Notes under the pieces: generated by a model
Told to the model about the DNA's origin: nothing
Database searches by the model: none
Seen by the model: the letters and a program-made list of their open reading frames with translations, nothing else
Part shown: positions 33,331 to 43,905 of the stretch, one piece after another
Layout of the letters: each line of letters begins with the position of its first letter
Numbering within the stretch: position 1 is the first letter of the stretch
Source: Symsagittifera roscoffensis
Lineage: Eukaryota > Xenacoelomorpha > Acoela > Convolutidae
Assembly: GCF_963678635.1 (NCBI RefSeq)
Contig: NC_087062.1
Span: 2,916,001-2,980,000 of the forward strand
DNA length: 64,000 nt
Reading direction: 5' to 3'
Made by a program: the position numbers and the translations under genes

Positions 33331-33872
33331 GAAAAATTTGTCCGAAATTATTTTTGGTATTCAATTTAAAAGGTATATCGAATATATGCTAAATCGAATT
33401 TATGACTCAGAAACTTCCAGACAAAATAAATTAGTAATTGTTTATGTAATTTCAGAGGATAAAAGTATTTTAATCTTAATAGTAATTTTGGAAAACAACT
33501 GATTGGCTAATTTTTTAATATGATGGTTTAGAACCAAGCGTTGTGTAATTTTTTGTAAATAACATTTGTAAATTGATGTTTTATCGTCATTTAGACAAGT
33601 GTTTTGAGAAAATCTTGACGATGCTCATAGTTTCGAAAACGTTTCAAATTTACTTATATCAAAATTCTCAAAAAGTGTGTTGTTTGTTCAGTTTTGATTT
33701 TTTGTGACATTCGACCAGAATGTGAAAAATGCAAACTCTGCAGAATTCGGAATTTTAGCAGTAAGCCTTCCGGATTGGTGGTTTTTAAGAACTAAGAGCG
33801 TTATTGGAACGTTTGGCCAGACGGTGAGGGCTGGAATATTCTAATATTTTAAAATTTCAAAACTTCGAATGA

Positions 33873-33880
33873 TGACGTCA
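33873..33880 (+). promoter_or_regulatory. CRE/ATF-type palindrome in element B LTR
   Basis: The eight bases TGACGTCA are the full palindromic site bound by CREB/ATF-family bZIP factors. The same site is at 57470-57477 in the 3' LTR. A role in LTR transcription is inferred from position only. Confidence 0.5.
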
Positions 33881-34011
33881 CATTTCTGAGAAATGCTGAA
33901 ACGGCCATTTTGACAGAAAACGAGAGAGAAGACACAACAACTTTATCTGCGATTGCGAACAGGACAAAAATCGAGATTAAAAAACGACAACATAGCAGAG
34001 AACGTTCCGAG

Positions 34012-34061
34012 TTGCAACTATTGTGCTGCTACAATAGTTGCAAGGCCGTTGCGAACAACGG
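34012..34061 (+). other. Tandem perfect hairpins in element B LTR
   Basis: A 13-bp perfect stem (arms 34012-34024 and 34031-34043) closes a 6-base loop GCTGCT. It is followed after two bases by a second perfect 6-bp stem, CCGTTG/CAACGG, closing CGAA (34046-34061). The same pair is in the 3' LTR at about 57609-57658. Such paired stems in the R/U5 part of an LTR could act in RNA packaging, dimerisation or 3' end formation. The role is inference. Confidence 0.8.
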
Positions 34062-34621
34062 TGAAGGGTAAGAGACAGCCTTCCGGATTAGGAGGAAATC
34101 AAGATTAACGAGCTTGATTCAGCGGATTCGTCAATCCGGAAGGGTAAAGGAACTAGAACTTTTATCCTGTTGCATAAACTTTTAGCTTCCTATCATGTCC
34201 TGACTTGAATTTAATTAATATCTAGATTCATTTTGATAAGGATGAGAAGCTAGGAGTTGGGGGAAGGGTTGATTCATCTTCGATGGAGATGATGATTTTT
34301 ATCTACTGAACAAAAACAATAGTAATATAATAAGTAGTAACCCTGTTTTTAGGAGTGACCTCGTGGTCTGGGGATACTGAGACCCAGCCATGAGCTCACT
34401 ATTTGCATGTAATTAAGTTAATTTGAGCGTTCTGGTCGAAGCCGGAGAACAGTAACGTTTTTGTCGACCCGATGTTGGAAAGACCACCGAAAAGTACTGG
34501 CTTGGTAGAGACGGTGAAAAGCATGCAAAGCTCTGTTTAGACGTTAGCCAGTCGTCTTAAGACTTAGTTTTGTTATCCGTCGATATGTATCTTCCGGGCG
34601 AATGTTACATACATGTTTTTA

Positions 34622-34636
34622 TGGCGCTCCTGGGTG
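34622..34636 (+). other. Element B primer binding site candidate
   Basis: TGGCGCTCCTGGGTG begins 12 bases after the 5' LTR end. The TGG start and GC-rich composition fit a tRNA primer site, and element A uses a similar TGGCGC start. The 12-base spacer is longer than usual, so this is a candidate only. Confidence 0.4.
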
Positions 34637-36550
34637 TTATTCTTTTTTAACATCATGACCGGCGGAACCGTTAACGAGCACTCCGCGCCGAGCGGATGCT
34701 CACATTAACGCCCTTAATAGGCCTAAACCGCCGGGGCGGAAGGGTAGTTCGGAACGCGGAAGCCTTCCGGATTACCGTGAATAGTTTTTTAACCTAGTTA
34801 AGACCGAAAATTCACGAACCAGGAAGGGTGGGGGGAATCGCGAACCCCTCATCCCCTGAGTGGTTTGTGACCAAAAACACTTAAAGATATAAGTAAAACC
34901 AAACAAAAAGTAGTATAGTACCCTAGAAAAACAAAAAACACAAAAAATTGCCGAAAAAACCAAAAACAGTAAAAAAGTAGAAAATCAGTAGAAATCATCC
35001 CCCCAGACAAGATGTGATCCAACCCCCCCGTTTGTTGTTGATAGATATATTGTTGTTACAGGCATTTATATCAGTCAGGATTGTTACGATCAGTTTTGTA
35101 GCCGTTTGTGAGGCTTGTACTGTAGGGTTATTTGAGCATTTAAGCACGTTAATGATAAATTGCGCCCAATCCGGAAGGGTCAGCTGATTTGCGCTCAATT
35201 CGGAAGGGTCTTGGGAGAAGACTGATCCGGCAAGCAGTACAAGGAGCAACAAGAAGAGGCTCAACGACGACAACAGTCGACTGTTGGGTATCGTTAACAA
35301 GTTTTGTAGCCCTTTTGGTACAAAAATTAATATAGTAATCTGTGGGGTGCTCGACAGTGCTGCACTGTAGTGACCCTTCACCGAACTGCGAATATCCGAG
35401 TTATGCACCTTAATTCGGATACTAAACAAACCCGGAGGGATATAGTATTACTAATATTATTACTTATATAGCCTTTATTAATAGTCTTATATCGTTTTTC
35501 AGTGAAAAACAACGAAAACAGACCGGTTTTTAGGGTCAAAATAGCAATATTTTGATCCCCCCACAAGTCGCGATTTTTGAGATATCGATATTTTTTCAAA
35601 CGGAAAAAAGCGCTAAGTTAGTGTGTTACATCGTAACTGCACTACCGCAATAGATAGAACCGGTTAAGTTTAGTTCGGAAGATGTTGGAACTATTTTGGA
35701 ACCAAAAACCGAATTTTCGCGATGATTTTTGAGAAAACGAAACACTATAAATTTAGAAAATTTTTTGAAATTTTTGAGTTACAACAGTAAAAATAGTTGT
35801 TCGGACAACGTCCACTAGTGAATCTACAATTTTAAAACCCGCTACCCGAAAGCCTTCCGGGTTGCAGAGAAATCGAACTTAACGTGTTTGATTTGGTGGA
35901 TTCATCAATCCGGAGGGGTACAGGTAGCATAGTTTTTCGCAAAATTTTCCAGCAAAAGCGTTTTAGATCGGGTCTTTTGCATTGAACTAGAAGAGTATAG
36001 GCCTTCTGAGCTCGGATCAATAATTTTTAAGTCGAAAGGACCTGATTTGCGGAAAAAGTTAGGCGGAACCTATAAGAGAGAAAAATTTTTGAGTTTGGAA
36101 AAAAGACGTTTTGGTTAATAACTTTAGAACTACTGAGCATATCGAGTTGATCTTGGTACCAATAGATCAAAAATTAGCTGAGCTTACTGATAGGGTCAGA
36201 TATTTTTCGGAAAAATAAGCGTGAAAATTTTTTGAGATTGTTTTTAGCAAATTCCTCAATTAGGAAGGGTACACCCTTCACGTTTTATAAATTTCTTTTG
36301 GAAAAGCCCTTATACCCCTACTAAAAGGTGATAGCGGTTGAATAAAGTAACTTTAGACTGTTCTAGACGAAAAGGGAAGGCTAAAGGCACAGCAAAACCT
36401 TAATCGAGCCGAAGTTAGGCGAGCGATAAGACCCTTCACCGTTAGTGTGAATTGTCAAATAAGAGGCTTAACTTCAATCCGGAAGGGTCTAGGAAAGTAG
36501 TGCATACCCTTCCTAGTTAATTGAAAGAGCAAAATTGCATCGGAGAACGT

Positions 36551-36814
36551 ATCCGGAGGGGTATAGGTTGAAAGTAGGAAATCTCCGAAAAGCTACTTTT
36601 ACAAAACCGGAGGGTTCCCAATCCGGAAGGGTCAAATTTTTTTTTTTTCTCAAGTTAGGAGGGTTCCGAATCCGGAGGGGTCTTGTAGTTGCTAATTCGG
36701 AGGGGTCCAAATCCGGAGGGGTCTTATATTAACTAACTCGGAGGGGTCCCAATCCGGAGGGGTCTATATTCTGACAGTCCGGAAGGGTCCTATTTGTGCC
36801 AATCCGGAGGGGTA
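36551..36814 (+). repeat. Cluster of AATCCGGARGGGTC motifs in element B leader
   Basis: About ten copies of AATCCGGAGGGGTC or one- to three-base variants lie within about 265 bases, spaced irregularly (for example 36620, 36669, 36694, 36710, 36751, 36776, 36801). Scattered copies occur elsewhere: 34131, 35168, 35197, 35907 and 36475, with complements at 33763, 34080, 34765 and 35850. Irregular spacing with a conserved core looks like a binding-site array rather than a simple tandem repeat. Confidence 0.9.
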
Positions 36815-37596
36815 TTGTTTTATTAAGGACTTAGGTAGAAGAGAGAAAGACTAAAAAGTGAGAGGTATTAGGTTATTAGCACACAGGCTAGCTATCAGTG
36901 ACTGCACTGGTAACTTGCCTTTCAATAAGAACAAAACTAAAACAAAACAGGTCCGAACTCGGATATTCGCGACACTAAGTCTAAATTAAAAAGAGCGTGA
37001 TACATTGGTGTGGATTGTAACATAATACGTTTTTGGGAAAAGTGACTGCCCTGAGGATTTTAGTAGGTCTAGCTCGGGCAGTCCGAAGGCAGATAGGTAA
37101 CACAGTACTCGGTGGGTGCAATAGACGCCCACTTGAGAAAATTACTGCCTTCAAAATTTTGTCTGTTTGGTGCAGCACCGAGCAGGGAAGGCTTTTTCTT
37201 TAAAAGACAGGTTCGACTATTGTACTGCGACCGACTAAGAGTACATTACACATACGTTTTTTTATAGAAGTATTCATAGTGTGACCTTAAATATATATAT
37301 TTTGTTTTTTTTATTTTAAATCAACATAAACTGTGCTTGATTGGGTAGTGAGTACACTATCTTTTAAATTGACTGATAACATCATATTGTTCTATTTTTC
37401 AAATCTTACCACCGATATTCGGTTAGTGTGAATAAATTTTATACAAACTGTACTCTGACAACATACAGGGATTCGTGGTCACTATTTAATAGAATCTGGT
37501 GAAATTTATTGTGTTGTGTCATTATTATTGTTAATAAAACTATAAGGTCTCTAGCAATTGAGTCAAGAATAGGCATTGGAAAGTGACAACCAGAGA

Positions 37597-40557
37597 ATGA
37601 GTCTAGACAAGTCAAGGATACCAAAACGAGGTAATAGCTCTAGGAACTTCATACCTGAAAAGCAAAGAAAAACGATGACCGATCCTTTTGTGGTTTGGAT
37701 CAAGCGATCCCGGTCTGACAAAAGGGGGACGGTTTCAGGCAGAATGGTTGAAACGAGAAGTCAGAAGACCTCGGAAGAACGAAAAGAACTGTTAGAAGTG
37801 GAGGTCAATATGGACCATACCACGAACGACAACCAGGAAGTAAATGGACTGGAAGGGAGAGGCAGAAGGCTGGCGAGTGAATCTACTCCGGTAGAACAAG
37901 GCCACGATTTTGCCACTTCCACCGGGACATTAGATCGGGAAGAGATGTCGGAACTGTCCGACATCTCAACTGAAGTAGCGGCAACTAGAAGATCTCCGAC
38001 AGACAACACTATGATGGCAAGTGGAACTGGGAAACAAACAACGTCATCATCGTTCTCAGAAAGAATGAAGAACACCTTCGGAAACATCTTTCCATTCAGC
38101 ATGGGAGGAGGAGCAGGAAACGACGGTGAGTCCCAGGAGGAAGAGGATGAAGAGGAGCAAGGGGACTTTGGATCTCAAGTCAGCCTCAATAGTTCGATCC
38201 AGGAGAACGAGGCATACGTCGGAAGAGAGACTGGAACCATGGACAAATTTGGTGTAGTGACAACGATAAGCAAAGAGGCAAACACACCGGGCCAGTCAAA
38301 GGACTTCGCGATTAGGACAAGTTCGGAGCCACAACCTGGAGAGAGTAGAACCAGAGGGCTCGGCAACGCGTTAATGGATCCTGAAATAAATAATGAAAAG
38401 ACGTTGAAGCAGAGAGTCAAGGCCCGGATCTCGACAAGCACGAACTTACCTGGGACCGACAGGGTCACACCACCACTAGTGACGCCACTCGTGGAAAACG
38501 GGGCAGCGCTAGAGGAAGCCTTAAACAACATAGTGGACAGTTTAGGAGAACAAAATGAGCGGATGTCGATAAGGATGAGTGAACTAGAAAGAGCAGTTCA
38601 CATTGAAAGAGAAAGTCTGCGGGAAGAAATAAACCGCAACAGACAAGAAGTTGGCAGGAGCGAAAAACGCTTGAAAGAAAGAACGGACAAACATATGACG
38701 AGGAACTTGTCGCGAATGACAAGAGAGGCGGAACAGAGGGAGTTACGCTTAAGAGCCGACATGGAGAAGTTAAGAATTCAGCAAGAGCAGTCTCTTGGGA
38801 CTCTTGACACAAAGATAGATGCGATGATGGAGAGGCGAACTCAGGCTATCATGGATAGGTTGGACGGGCTACTAAGCAGTAAGAGTGGACCAAAAGAAGG
38901 AGAGCCGAACTCGGGAGGTCCCAGTAGGGAACCGAGGGTGAACTTCAATGAACATCAAAGGAGAAAGACGTATGGATCCACTAGAGGCAGGGGCAGTTCA
39001 TCAGGCTATGCCACAAGGGGTAATGCAGCATGGGGCCCGAACAGTAGAGCAAGTTCAACGGGGAACAGACAAACCTCTAACGAACGATCAACGCAAGGCA
39101 CACATGCGACTGGGAGAAGTGATTCCGGCAACAGGGGGCATGCAAGCCCGAGGAGGAGTCATGAGGGCCAAGCGGGAAGCGCTCACGGTGATTCGGATTG
39201 CAGGGATGCACCGCACACAGAGCCTTCGACGAGGTGTGAGGACACTCAAGCGGGACACACAAGGGATGCTACGGCAATGGCCACAGCATTTGAACCCCTG
39301 AACAGGTCTTTGGAGACATTCCTGACGCGGTTATCTAGAACCAATGAACGCAGTGAGAAATCCAGAAGAGTCTTTAAGAAGCCAAGATGCTACAAAGACG
39401 AATCTGATGGCTTTATTGATACCTGGATAGAGGTAATGAAGCTGCATTTCGAGGAAGAGGACTTATCGGAGAGACAGGAATGCAGCGCGCTCACCAGCAA
39501 TTTAGAAGGGACAGCCCTGAACTGTGTCATGGCCAAGAAGCAATATCAACGTGACACTGCTGAAAAAATCTTCGAAATCTTGTTAAACCGTTTCGGATCA
39601 GGGGTGCAGGGGCACCAGGCGATGATGCGCTTCGAGAAACGGAGGCAACGAGAAGATGAAACCATAGACAAGTTTCTCGATGATTTGGAAATGCTGAGAA
39701 GACGCAGCCAACCGGATGAGTCAAACCGAAGGATGAACCTGGCCGTAGCCTCAAAATTCATCGATGGTGTGAAAAATGATGAACTTCGTACGATGCTAGC
39801 AACGCATTACACACCACTATCAACTAATGCGCCAACACCGGAGGAGTTGAGGCTCAAATCAAATGAGTATTTTTTGTTGAAACCTCCTTCGAGATCTGGA
39901 TATTACAAAAACAATTATGGCAATTTTAACAACGGACCAGCAAACCAAGGGAACAATTGCTACAAACCGAGGGATGATATGGACAAGAGACGCTCTTGTG
40001 CTAATTGCAGTTCAACAGACCATCATGTGTCAGCATGCGCAGCTTACAAACAAGGCATGAAAGCAATAGGCTTTAGCCTCGAGGACGAAGACGCGTCAGA
40101 GTTGGACCATGAGGATTTCATGAGAGGAGTCTTTGCGAAATTCGGCCCGAGGTGTTTCTTTTGTAACTTGGAAGGTCATTTTAAATCAGATTGTCCGCAA
40201 TTCTGGGATGCAGTGGCAGACATCAAGCATCCAAGACATGAAGAAGCTTTGTCAGGAGTGAAAGCCAGCAAGGCTCGACTTTTGAGTGAAGCGGAGGCAC
40301 GCAGAAAGGATAAACCTCAAGAGCTGGCGGCAAAGAAGATGCAAGCGGTAACAGAGAAGGCACGTGAGCCGGAACCAGCAACTGCGGCTGACGACTTCAA
40401 GATTGATTATAAGGCAGCCGCAAGGGATGCTCTGAATAGAGTACAGCAGGAATTGGTGACAAAAGAGATCGAACAAAAAGTGAAACTTGAACTGGAAAAT
40501 AAAAAAACTTCAGGAGCAACTGAATACCTTCGAAGCAACGGAGTTCGAGGAAACTAA
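37597..40557 (+). CDS. Element B Gag
   Basis: The frame gives a 986-residue protein from the first ATG (37597). Order of parts: a long charged N-terminal region of about 300 residues; a coiled coil (about residues 300-435, with NERMSIRMSELERAVHIERE); an Arg/Gly/Ser-rich region; a retrotransposon Gag capsid-like domain (about 590-760, with GFIDTWIEVMKLHFEE); and two CX2CX4HX4C zinc knuckles (codons near 39997 and 40153, CFFCNLEGHFKSDC). Gag builds the particle and binds RNA. It is about two to three times the length of ordinary Ty3/gypsy Gag, mainly through the N-terminal extension and coiled coil. The pol frame is one base forward and overlaps the last 70 bases, so a +1 recoding event is plausible for Gag-Pol. 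Confidence 0.9.
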   Translation: MSLDKSRIPKRGNSSRNFIPEKQRKTMTDPFVVWIKRSRSDKRGTVSGRMVETRSQKTSEERKELLEVEVNMDHTTNDNQEVNGLEGRGRRLASESTPVEQGHDFATSTGTLDREEMSELSDISTEVAATRRSPTDNTMMASGTGKQTTSSSFSERMKNTFGNIFPFSMGGGAGNDGESQEEEDEEEQGDFGSQVSLNSSIQENEAYVGRETGTMDKFGVVTTISKEANTPGQSKDFAIRTSSEPQPGESRTRGLGNALMDPEINNEKTLKQRVKARISTSTNLPGTDRVTPPLVTPLVENGAALEEALNNIVDSLGEQNERMSIRMSELERAVHIERESLREEINRNRQEVGRSEKRLKERTDKHMTRNLSRMTREAEQRELRLRADMEKLRIQQEQSLGTLDTKIDAMMERRTQAIMDRLDGLLSSKSGPKEGEPNSGGPSREPRVNFNEHQRRKTYGSTRGRGSSSGYATRGNAAWGPNSRASSTGNRQTSNERSTQGTHATGRSDSGNRGHASPRRSHEGQAGSAHGDSDCRDAPHTEPSTRCEDTQAGHTRDATAMATAFEPLNRSLETFLTRLSRTNERSEKSRRVFKKPRCYKDESDGFIDTWIEVMKLHFEEEDLSERQECSALTSNLEGTALNCVMAKKQYQRDTAEKIFEILLNRFGSGVQGHQAMMRFEKRRQREDETIDKFLDDLEMLRRRSQPDESNRRMNLAVASKFIDGVKNDELRTMLATHYTPLSTNAPTPEELRLKSNEYFLLKPPSRSGYYKNNYGNFNNGPANQGNNCYKPRDDMDKRRSCANCSSTDHHVSACAAYKQGMKAIGFSLEDEDASELDHEDFMRGVFAKFGPRCFFCNLEGHFKSDCPQFWDAVADIKHPRHEEALSGVKASKARLLSEAEARRKDKPQELAAKKMQAVTEKAREPEPATAADDFKIDYKAAARDALNRVQQELVTKEIEQKVKLELENKKTSGATEYLRSNGVRGN

Positions 40558-42463
40558 AGCACCAAGCAGTTTGAGCATGAAGCTTAATGTGATCTCCGGT
40601 CACAGGTTCGGCATGGTGCCGCAAGGAAGCAAGATACAATCGATAATCTCAGTGGCTGGTCATCAGGTGATCAGAAATCTGAGTGAACCATCCGAGTTCA
40701 CTTTGATGCATTTGGACACATATGCAGATTATCTGAGGCAGGTGGAGCCACGCACCGAGTCGAGAGCTGTGCGAGCACTACTAACGACGGGTGGCCCTCG
40801 CATGAAGAAACTTCATGGACGCTACCTAGAGGTCTATGGGCCGTATCAAGTAATGCTGAATGTGGATGGAATCAGTATTTACACCAGGACTTATGCAACA
40901 CCAGATGATGACCAAATGGGGCAGATCTATTTGGGAGAAGAGGAACTCAAAGTCCGCAGGATAGGCCATGACGCCATGATGGAACAAGACGCAGTACACA
41001 TTGGGTATGAAGCAGATGTGACAGCACATCTGCTCGACACCAACGGAACAAAAATCGGAGTCACAGGGCTTCTGGACACAGGAGCGGTAGTGAGTGTGAT
41101 GCCGATAAAAACTTGGGAAAGAATGGGCTTCACGCGGGAAGATCTGATTCCAACGAATCTCCGACTGGCTGCAGCCAATCGAGGAGCTATCTACGTAGCC
41201 GGAAGAACACCAATAACGGTCCTCCACATGGGAGGACGGGATCTTTGGATGAGCTTCCTGGTGGTAGAGAATCTGGACGATGCCGACCAATTCATCTTGG
41301 GCAGAGATTTTGTCAGGAATTTTGACGTGATGATTGACTTGAACAACGGTCTAATACGGATTAGAAACCCGGACCGAAAGTATGTTAAGAGACCAATTAA
41401 TAGGATAAAAACAGACGAAAATAAGGTACCAGTTTTTTTGAATAGAAAAGTAAAATTACAACCAGGACAAGCTGTAGTAGCAATTTTTAGAATGAGAAAT
41501 TTGAATTCGTTAAGTGATAGTAAACAGGTTTGCTTATTACCGAATCCAAATAGTCAGAGTTCGGTGATTTTAGGCCGGAGCTTCTCGGTAACGCAAAACG
41601 GACTGTGTGTCAGTGTGTTGTTGAACACACTGGACACCACGGTTTCAATCCAGCGTGGAAAGAAGCTTGGCTACGCTTTGCCGATGAGGACCGACTATGA
41701 GGAGACACAAAACTTGAAGAAATATAGTGTGAAAGACTGTCCTTATCATGCAAATAAAGATAAAATTTTAAAGAGAATTAATGAATTAAAATCTATTCAT
41801 AAATTGTTTTCAATGAAATCCGAAACGGACGACGGGTTATCAAGCTGCTCGAATTTTCCGGAACGCCCCTCGTCATATGAACTAGATTCTGACAAACCGG
41901 TTTTGCCAGAAATAGAACATTTAAAAGGGAAAATAGGTGAGGGAGATTTTGAAAAATTGCGGGACGTTTTATATCGGAACGCAGATGTATTTTCGAAACA
42001 TAAAGCGGACATCGGTTGCTGTAACTTCGTAGAACACGAAATTGAGCTGGAAGTAGGTGCCGTTCCGCACAGAGAGGGCGCGAGACGAATGACACCACAC
42101 AAATCGGAAGCGTGCCGAGCGGAAATAGAAATGTTGCTTGAATACGACATGATAGAACCCTCGAAATCGCCATGGGCTTGCGGAGTAGTAATGGCGAAAA
42201 AGAAAGGGGGACAGCTTAGATTTTGTTGCGACTTTCGTTACTTGAACGCGGTAACGATAAAAGATGCGTACCCGATACCGCGAATAGACGAGAGCCTATC
42301 TAAACTTGGTGATGCCAAGTTCTTCACCACATTGGACTTAGGTTCTGCCTTCTGGCAGGTTCCTTTGCGGAAAAAGCTGGTTTCGCGTGCGAATTGGGGT
42401 TGTACCAGTGGAAGAGGATGCCCTTCGGCTTGTGCAATGCAACAGCAACTTTTCAAAGGCTGA
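40487..42463 (+). CDS. Element B Pol part 1: protease and N-terminal reverse transcriptase
   Basis: This frame overlaps the gag end and has no ATG at its start, which fits expression as a Gag-Pol fusion. The aspartic protease active site LLDTGAVVSVMP is visible (Asp codon 41075-41077), followed by LGRDFVRNFD, the second conserved protease region. The RT N-terminal half includes FCCDFRYLNAVTIKDAYPIP and TLDLGSAFWQVPL. After the A5 run at 42371-42375 the frame leaves the RT domain, and RT continues one base back (42394-43905). The roughly 28 residues after that point are out of frame. Confidence 0.88.
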   Translation: MNWKIKKLQEQLNTFEATEFEETKAPSSLSMKLNVISGHRFGMVPQGSKIQSIISVAGHQVIRNLSEPSEFTLMHLDTYADYLRQVEPRTESRAVRALLTTGGPRMKKLHGRYLEVYGPYQVMLNVDGISIYTRTYATPDDDQMGQIYLGEEELKVRRIGHDAMMEQDAVHIGYEADVTAHLLDTNGTKIGVTGLLDTGAVVSVMPIKTWERMGFTREDLIPTNLRLAAANRGAIYVAGRTPITVLHMGGRDLWMSFLVVENLDDADQFILGRDFVRNFDVMIDLNNGLIRIRNPDRKYVKRPINRIKTDENKVPVFLNRKVKLQPGQAVVAIFRMRNLNSLSDSKQVCLLPNPNSQSSVILGRSFSVTQNGLCVSVLLNTLDTTVSIQRGKKLGYALPMRTDYEETQNLKKYSVKDCPYHANKDKILKRINELKSIHKLFSMKSETDDGLSSCSNFPERPSSYELDSDKPVLPEIEHLKGKIGEGDFEKLRDVLYRNADVFSKHKADIGCCNFVEHEIELEVGAVPHREGARRMTPHKSEACRAEIEMLLEYDMIEPSKSPWACGVVMAKKKGGQLRFCCDFRYLNAVTIKDAYPIPRIDESLSKLGDAKFFTTLDLGSAFWQVPLRKKLVSRANWGCTSGRGCPSACAMQQQLFKG

Positions 42464-43905
42464 TGGCTCAGGCTTTGACAGGAGTGACCAAAAAGTACGG
42501 GAATCTCTGGATGTGCTACGTGGATGACGTAGTCATAGCGACACCGACCCTGGAGGATCACATTGATCGGCTCGATGAGGTCTTCGGATGTATGAAAAGA
42601 GCAGGCTTGAAATGCAAACCATCGAAATGTGAAATCCTTAGGGATTCGATCAAGTACCTGGGAAGAATGGTGGACAGGCATGGTGTGAGGCCAGATCCGG
42701 AAGCAGTAGAAGCAGTGTTGACATGGAAAGCTCCAAGAACGGACACACAGCTCATGAGCTTCCTAGGGTTTGCCAATTACTACCGAGAATTCATAAAAGG
42801 ATATGCGGACAAGGTGTACCCGATGCAGAAGCTGATGCGCAACAAAGGGAAAAAGTTCGAATGGAACGATGAGGCACAGGTTGCTTTCGAGAACATAAAG
42901 CGGGAACTGTGCGAAGCGCCAGTGCTGGGCATGCCTACAGAAAAGGGCATGTATGTTCTCGACACAGACGCATCGGTGGTGGCCATCTCAGGAATCTTGC
43001 ATCAAGAGCAAGAATGGAACGGAGGAACAGTTCTCCGTCCCATTGCATACGGCAGCAAGGTCTTGAGTGACACAGAGATGAAATATGGCGCACCGAAAGC
43101 AGAAATGTTTGAAGTAGTCACCTTCGTGGAAAAGTACCGTGCATACTTGGGGAGCGCTCCCTTCAAGTTACGCGTGGACAACAGAGCGTTATCCTGGTTG
43201 AAAACCTACTCGATGGATCAGAGTTATATTGGTAGATGGATAGTAAGATTGGATGGCTACCATATGATAATCGAACATAGGATGCGTGAAAAACACCAGA
43301 ATGCTGACAGCCTCAGCAAGAAAACTGAGTTCTATGAAAGATTGGAGCAGAAACAGGCCAATCAGGCGGAAATAAAGGAGGGATTCTCGTTTCTGGACAA
43401 AGAAACTTATGAAGCGCTTCCCTTGACGAGATGGTTGGATAAGTCTGGACATCCAATTCTAGGGCACCCTGAGCTACCTGTAGAGAAAGCAGCCGAGATA
43501 AAGATCCTGTCCAAGGAGGACCCGGTCCCCTTGGATTTGTTGCTGCGTTCGAACCTGGTCCAGCAAGAACTCTCTCGCATGAATATAAACAGCCTCTCAT
43601 TATTGGATAAAACGGTGCAAGTCACACCACAAGTGATGCGGATGCTGGGTGGATTGTTAGAAAGAGAAGTGACCAGAGATGACCCCGAGTGGACAGCAGC
43701 AGTGGCATCGCTAACAGTCAGTGAGAAGGTGAAGATCATGCCGTCCAGACGACAGCACGAAGAGAACGAAAGGGATTGTAGGACAATAGTTCAGCAACTA
43801 GTATCCTCAATACCCCCAAGAGATTTTAGCAAGTACTTCTTACGGACAGAAAGAACAGGGAAGCAGCAAGCGAAAGAAAACCGTCACTTTTGTAGACCGG
43901 GATAA
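42394..43905 (+). CDS. Element B Pol part 2: RT palm and thumb, and RNase H
   Basis: The frame carries RMPFGLCNATATFQRLM and the RT active-site box YVDD (42517-42528), then FLGFANYYREFIKGYADKVYPM, which is the RT-RNase H connection. RNase H follows with VLDTDASVVAISGIL (near 42955) and KAEMFEVVTFVEKYR. The start codon TTG is not a real start; the domain continues from part 1. Near 43860 the coherent protein moves one base forward, so the last dozen residues here are out of frame. Confidence 0.9.
   Translation: MGLYQWKRMPFGLCNATATFQRLMAQALTGVTKKYGNLWMCYVDDVVIATPTLEDHIDRLDEVFGCMKRAGLKCKPSKCEILRDSIKYLGRMVDRHGVRPDPEAVEAVLTWKAPRTDTQLMSFLGFANYYREFIKGYADKVYPMQKLMRNKGKKFEWNDEAQVAFENIKRELCEAPVLGMPTEKGMYVLDTDASVVAISGILHQEQEWNGGTVLRPIAYGSKVLSDTEMKYGAPKAEMFEVVTFVEKYRAYLGSAPFKLRVDNRALSWLKTYSMDQSYIGRWIVRLDGYHMIIEHRMREKHQNADSLSKKTEFYERLEQKQANQAEIKEGFSFLDKETYEALPLTRWLDKSGHPILGHPELPVEKAAEIKILSKEDPVPLDLLLRSNLVQQELSRMNINSLSLLDKTVQVTPQVMRMLGGLLEREVTRDDPEWTAAVASLTVSEKVKIMPSRRQHEENERDCRTIVQQLVSSIPPRDFSKYFLRTERTGKQQAKENRHFCRPG

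Larger units (their letters stand above)
33703..34609 (+). repeat. Element B 5' LTR
   Basis: A 907-bp terminal repeat with TG and CA ends. It contains a palindromic cAMP-response-type site TGACGTCA (33873-33880), two perfect hairpins (34012-34061) and two copies of the CCGGAAGGG/CCTTCCGG motif that fills the leader. It would supply the promoter and the polyadenylation site. Confidence 0.95.
34610..37596 (+). other. Element B untranslated leader (3 kb)
   Basis: Almost 3 kb separate the 5' LTR from the gag ATG, far longer than is usual for Ty3/gypsy. No plus-strand frame looks coding. The motif CCGGAAGGGT or CCGGAGGGGT and its complement recur throughout, with a dense cluster at 36551-36814. 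Two minus-strand frames (34995-35429 and 36513-36710) read through copies of the motif. The leader could hold packaging, translation-initiation or binding sites. Confidence 0.75.

Noticed and set aside
33698-33702. Perfect target duplication for element B
   Set aside because: TTTTT and TTTCT match at only four of five bases in T-rich sequence, so it is recorded as weak.
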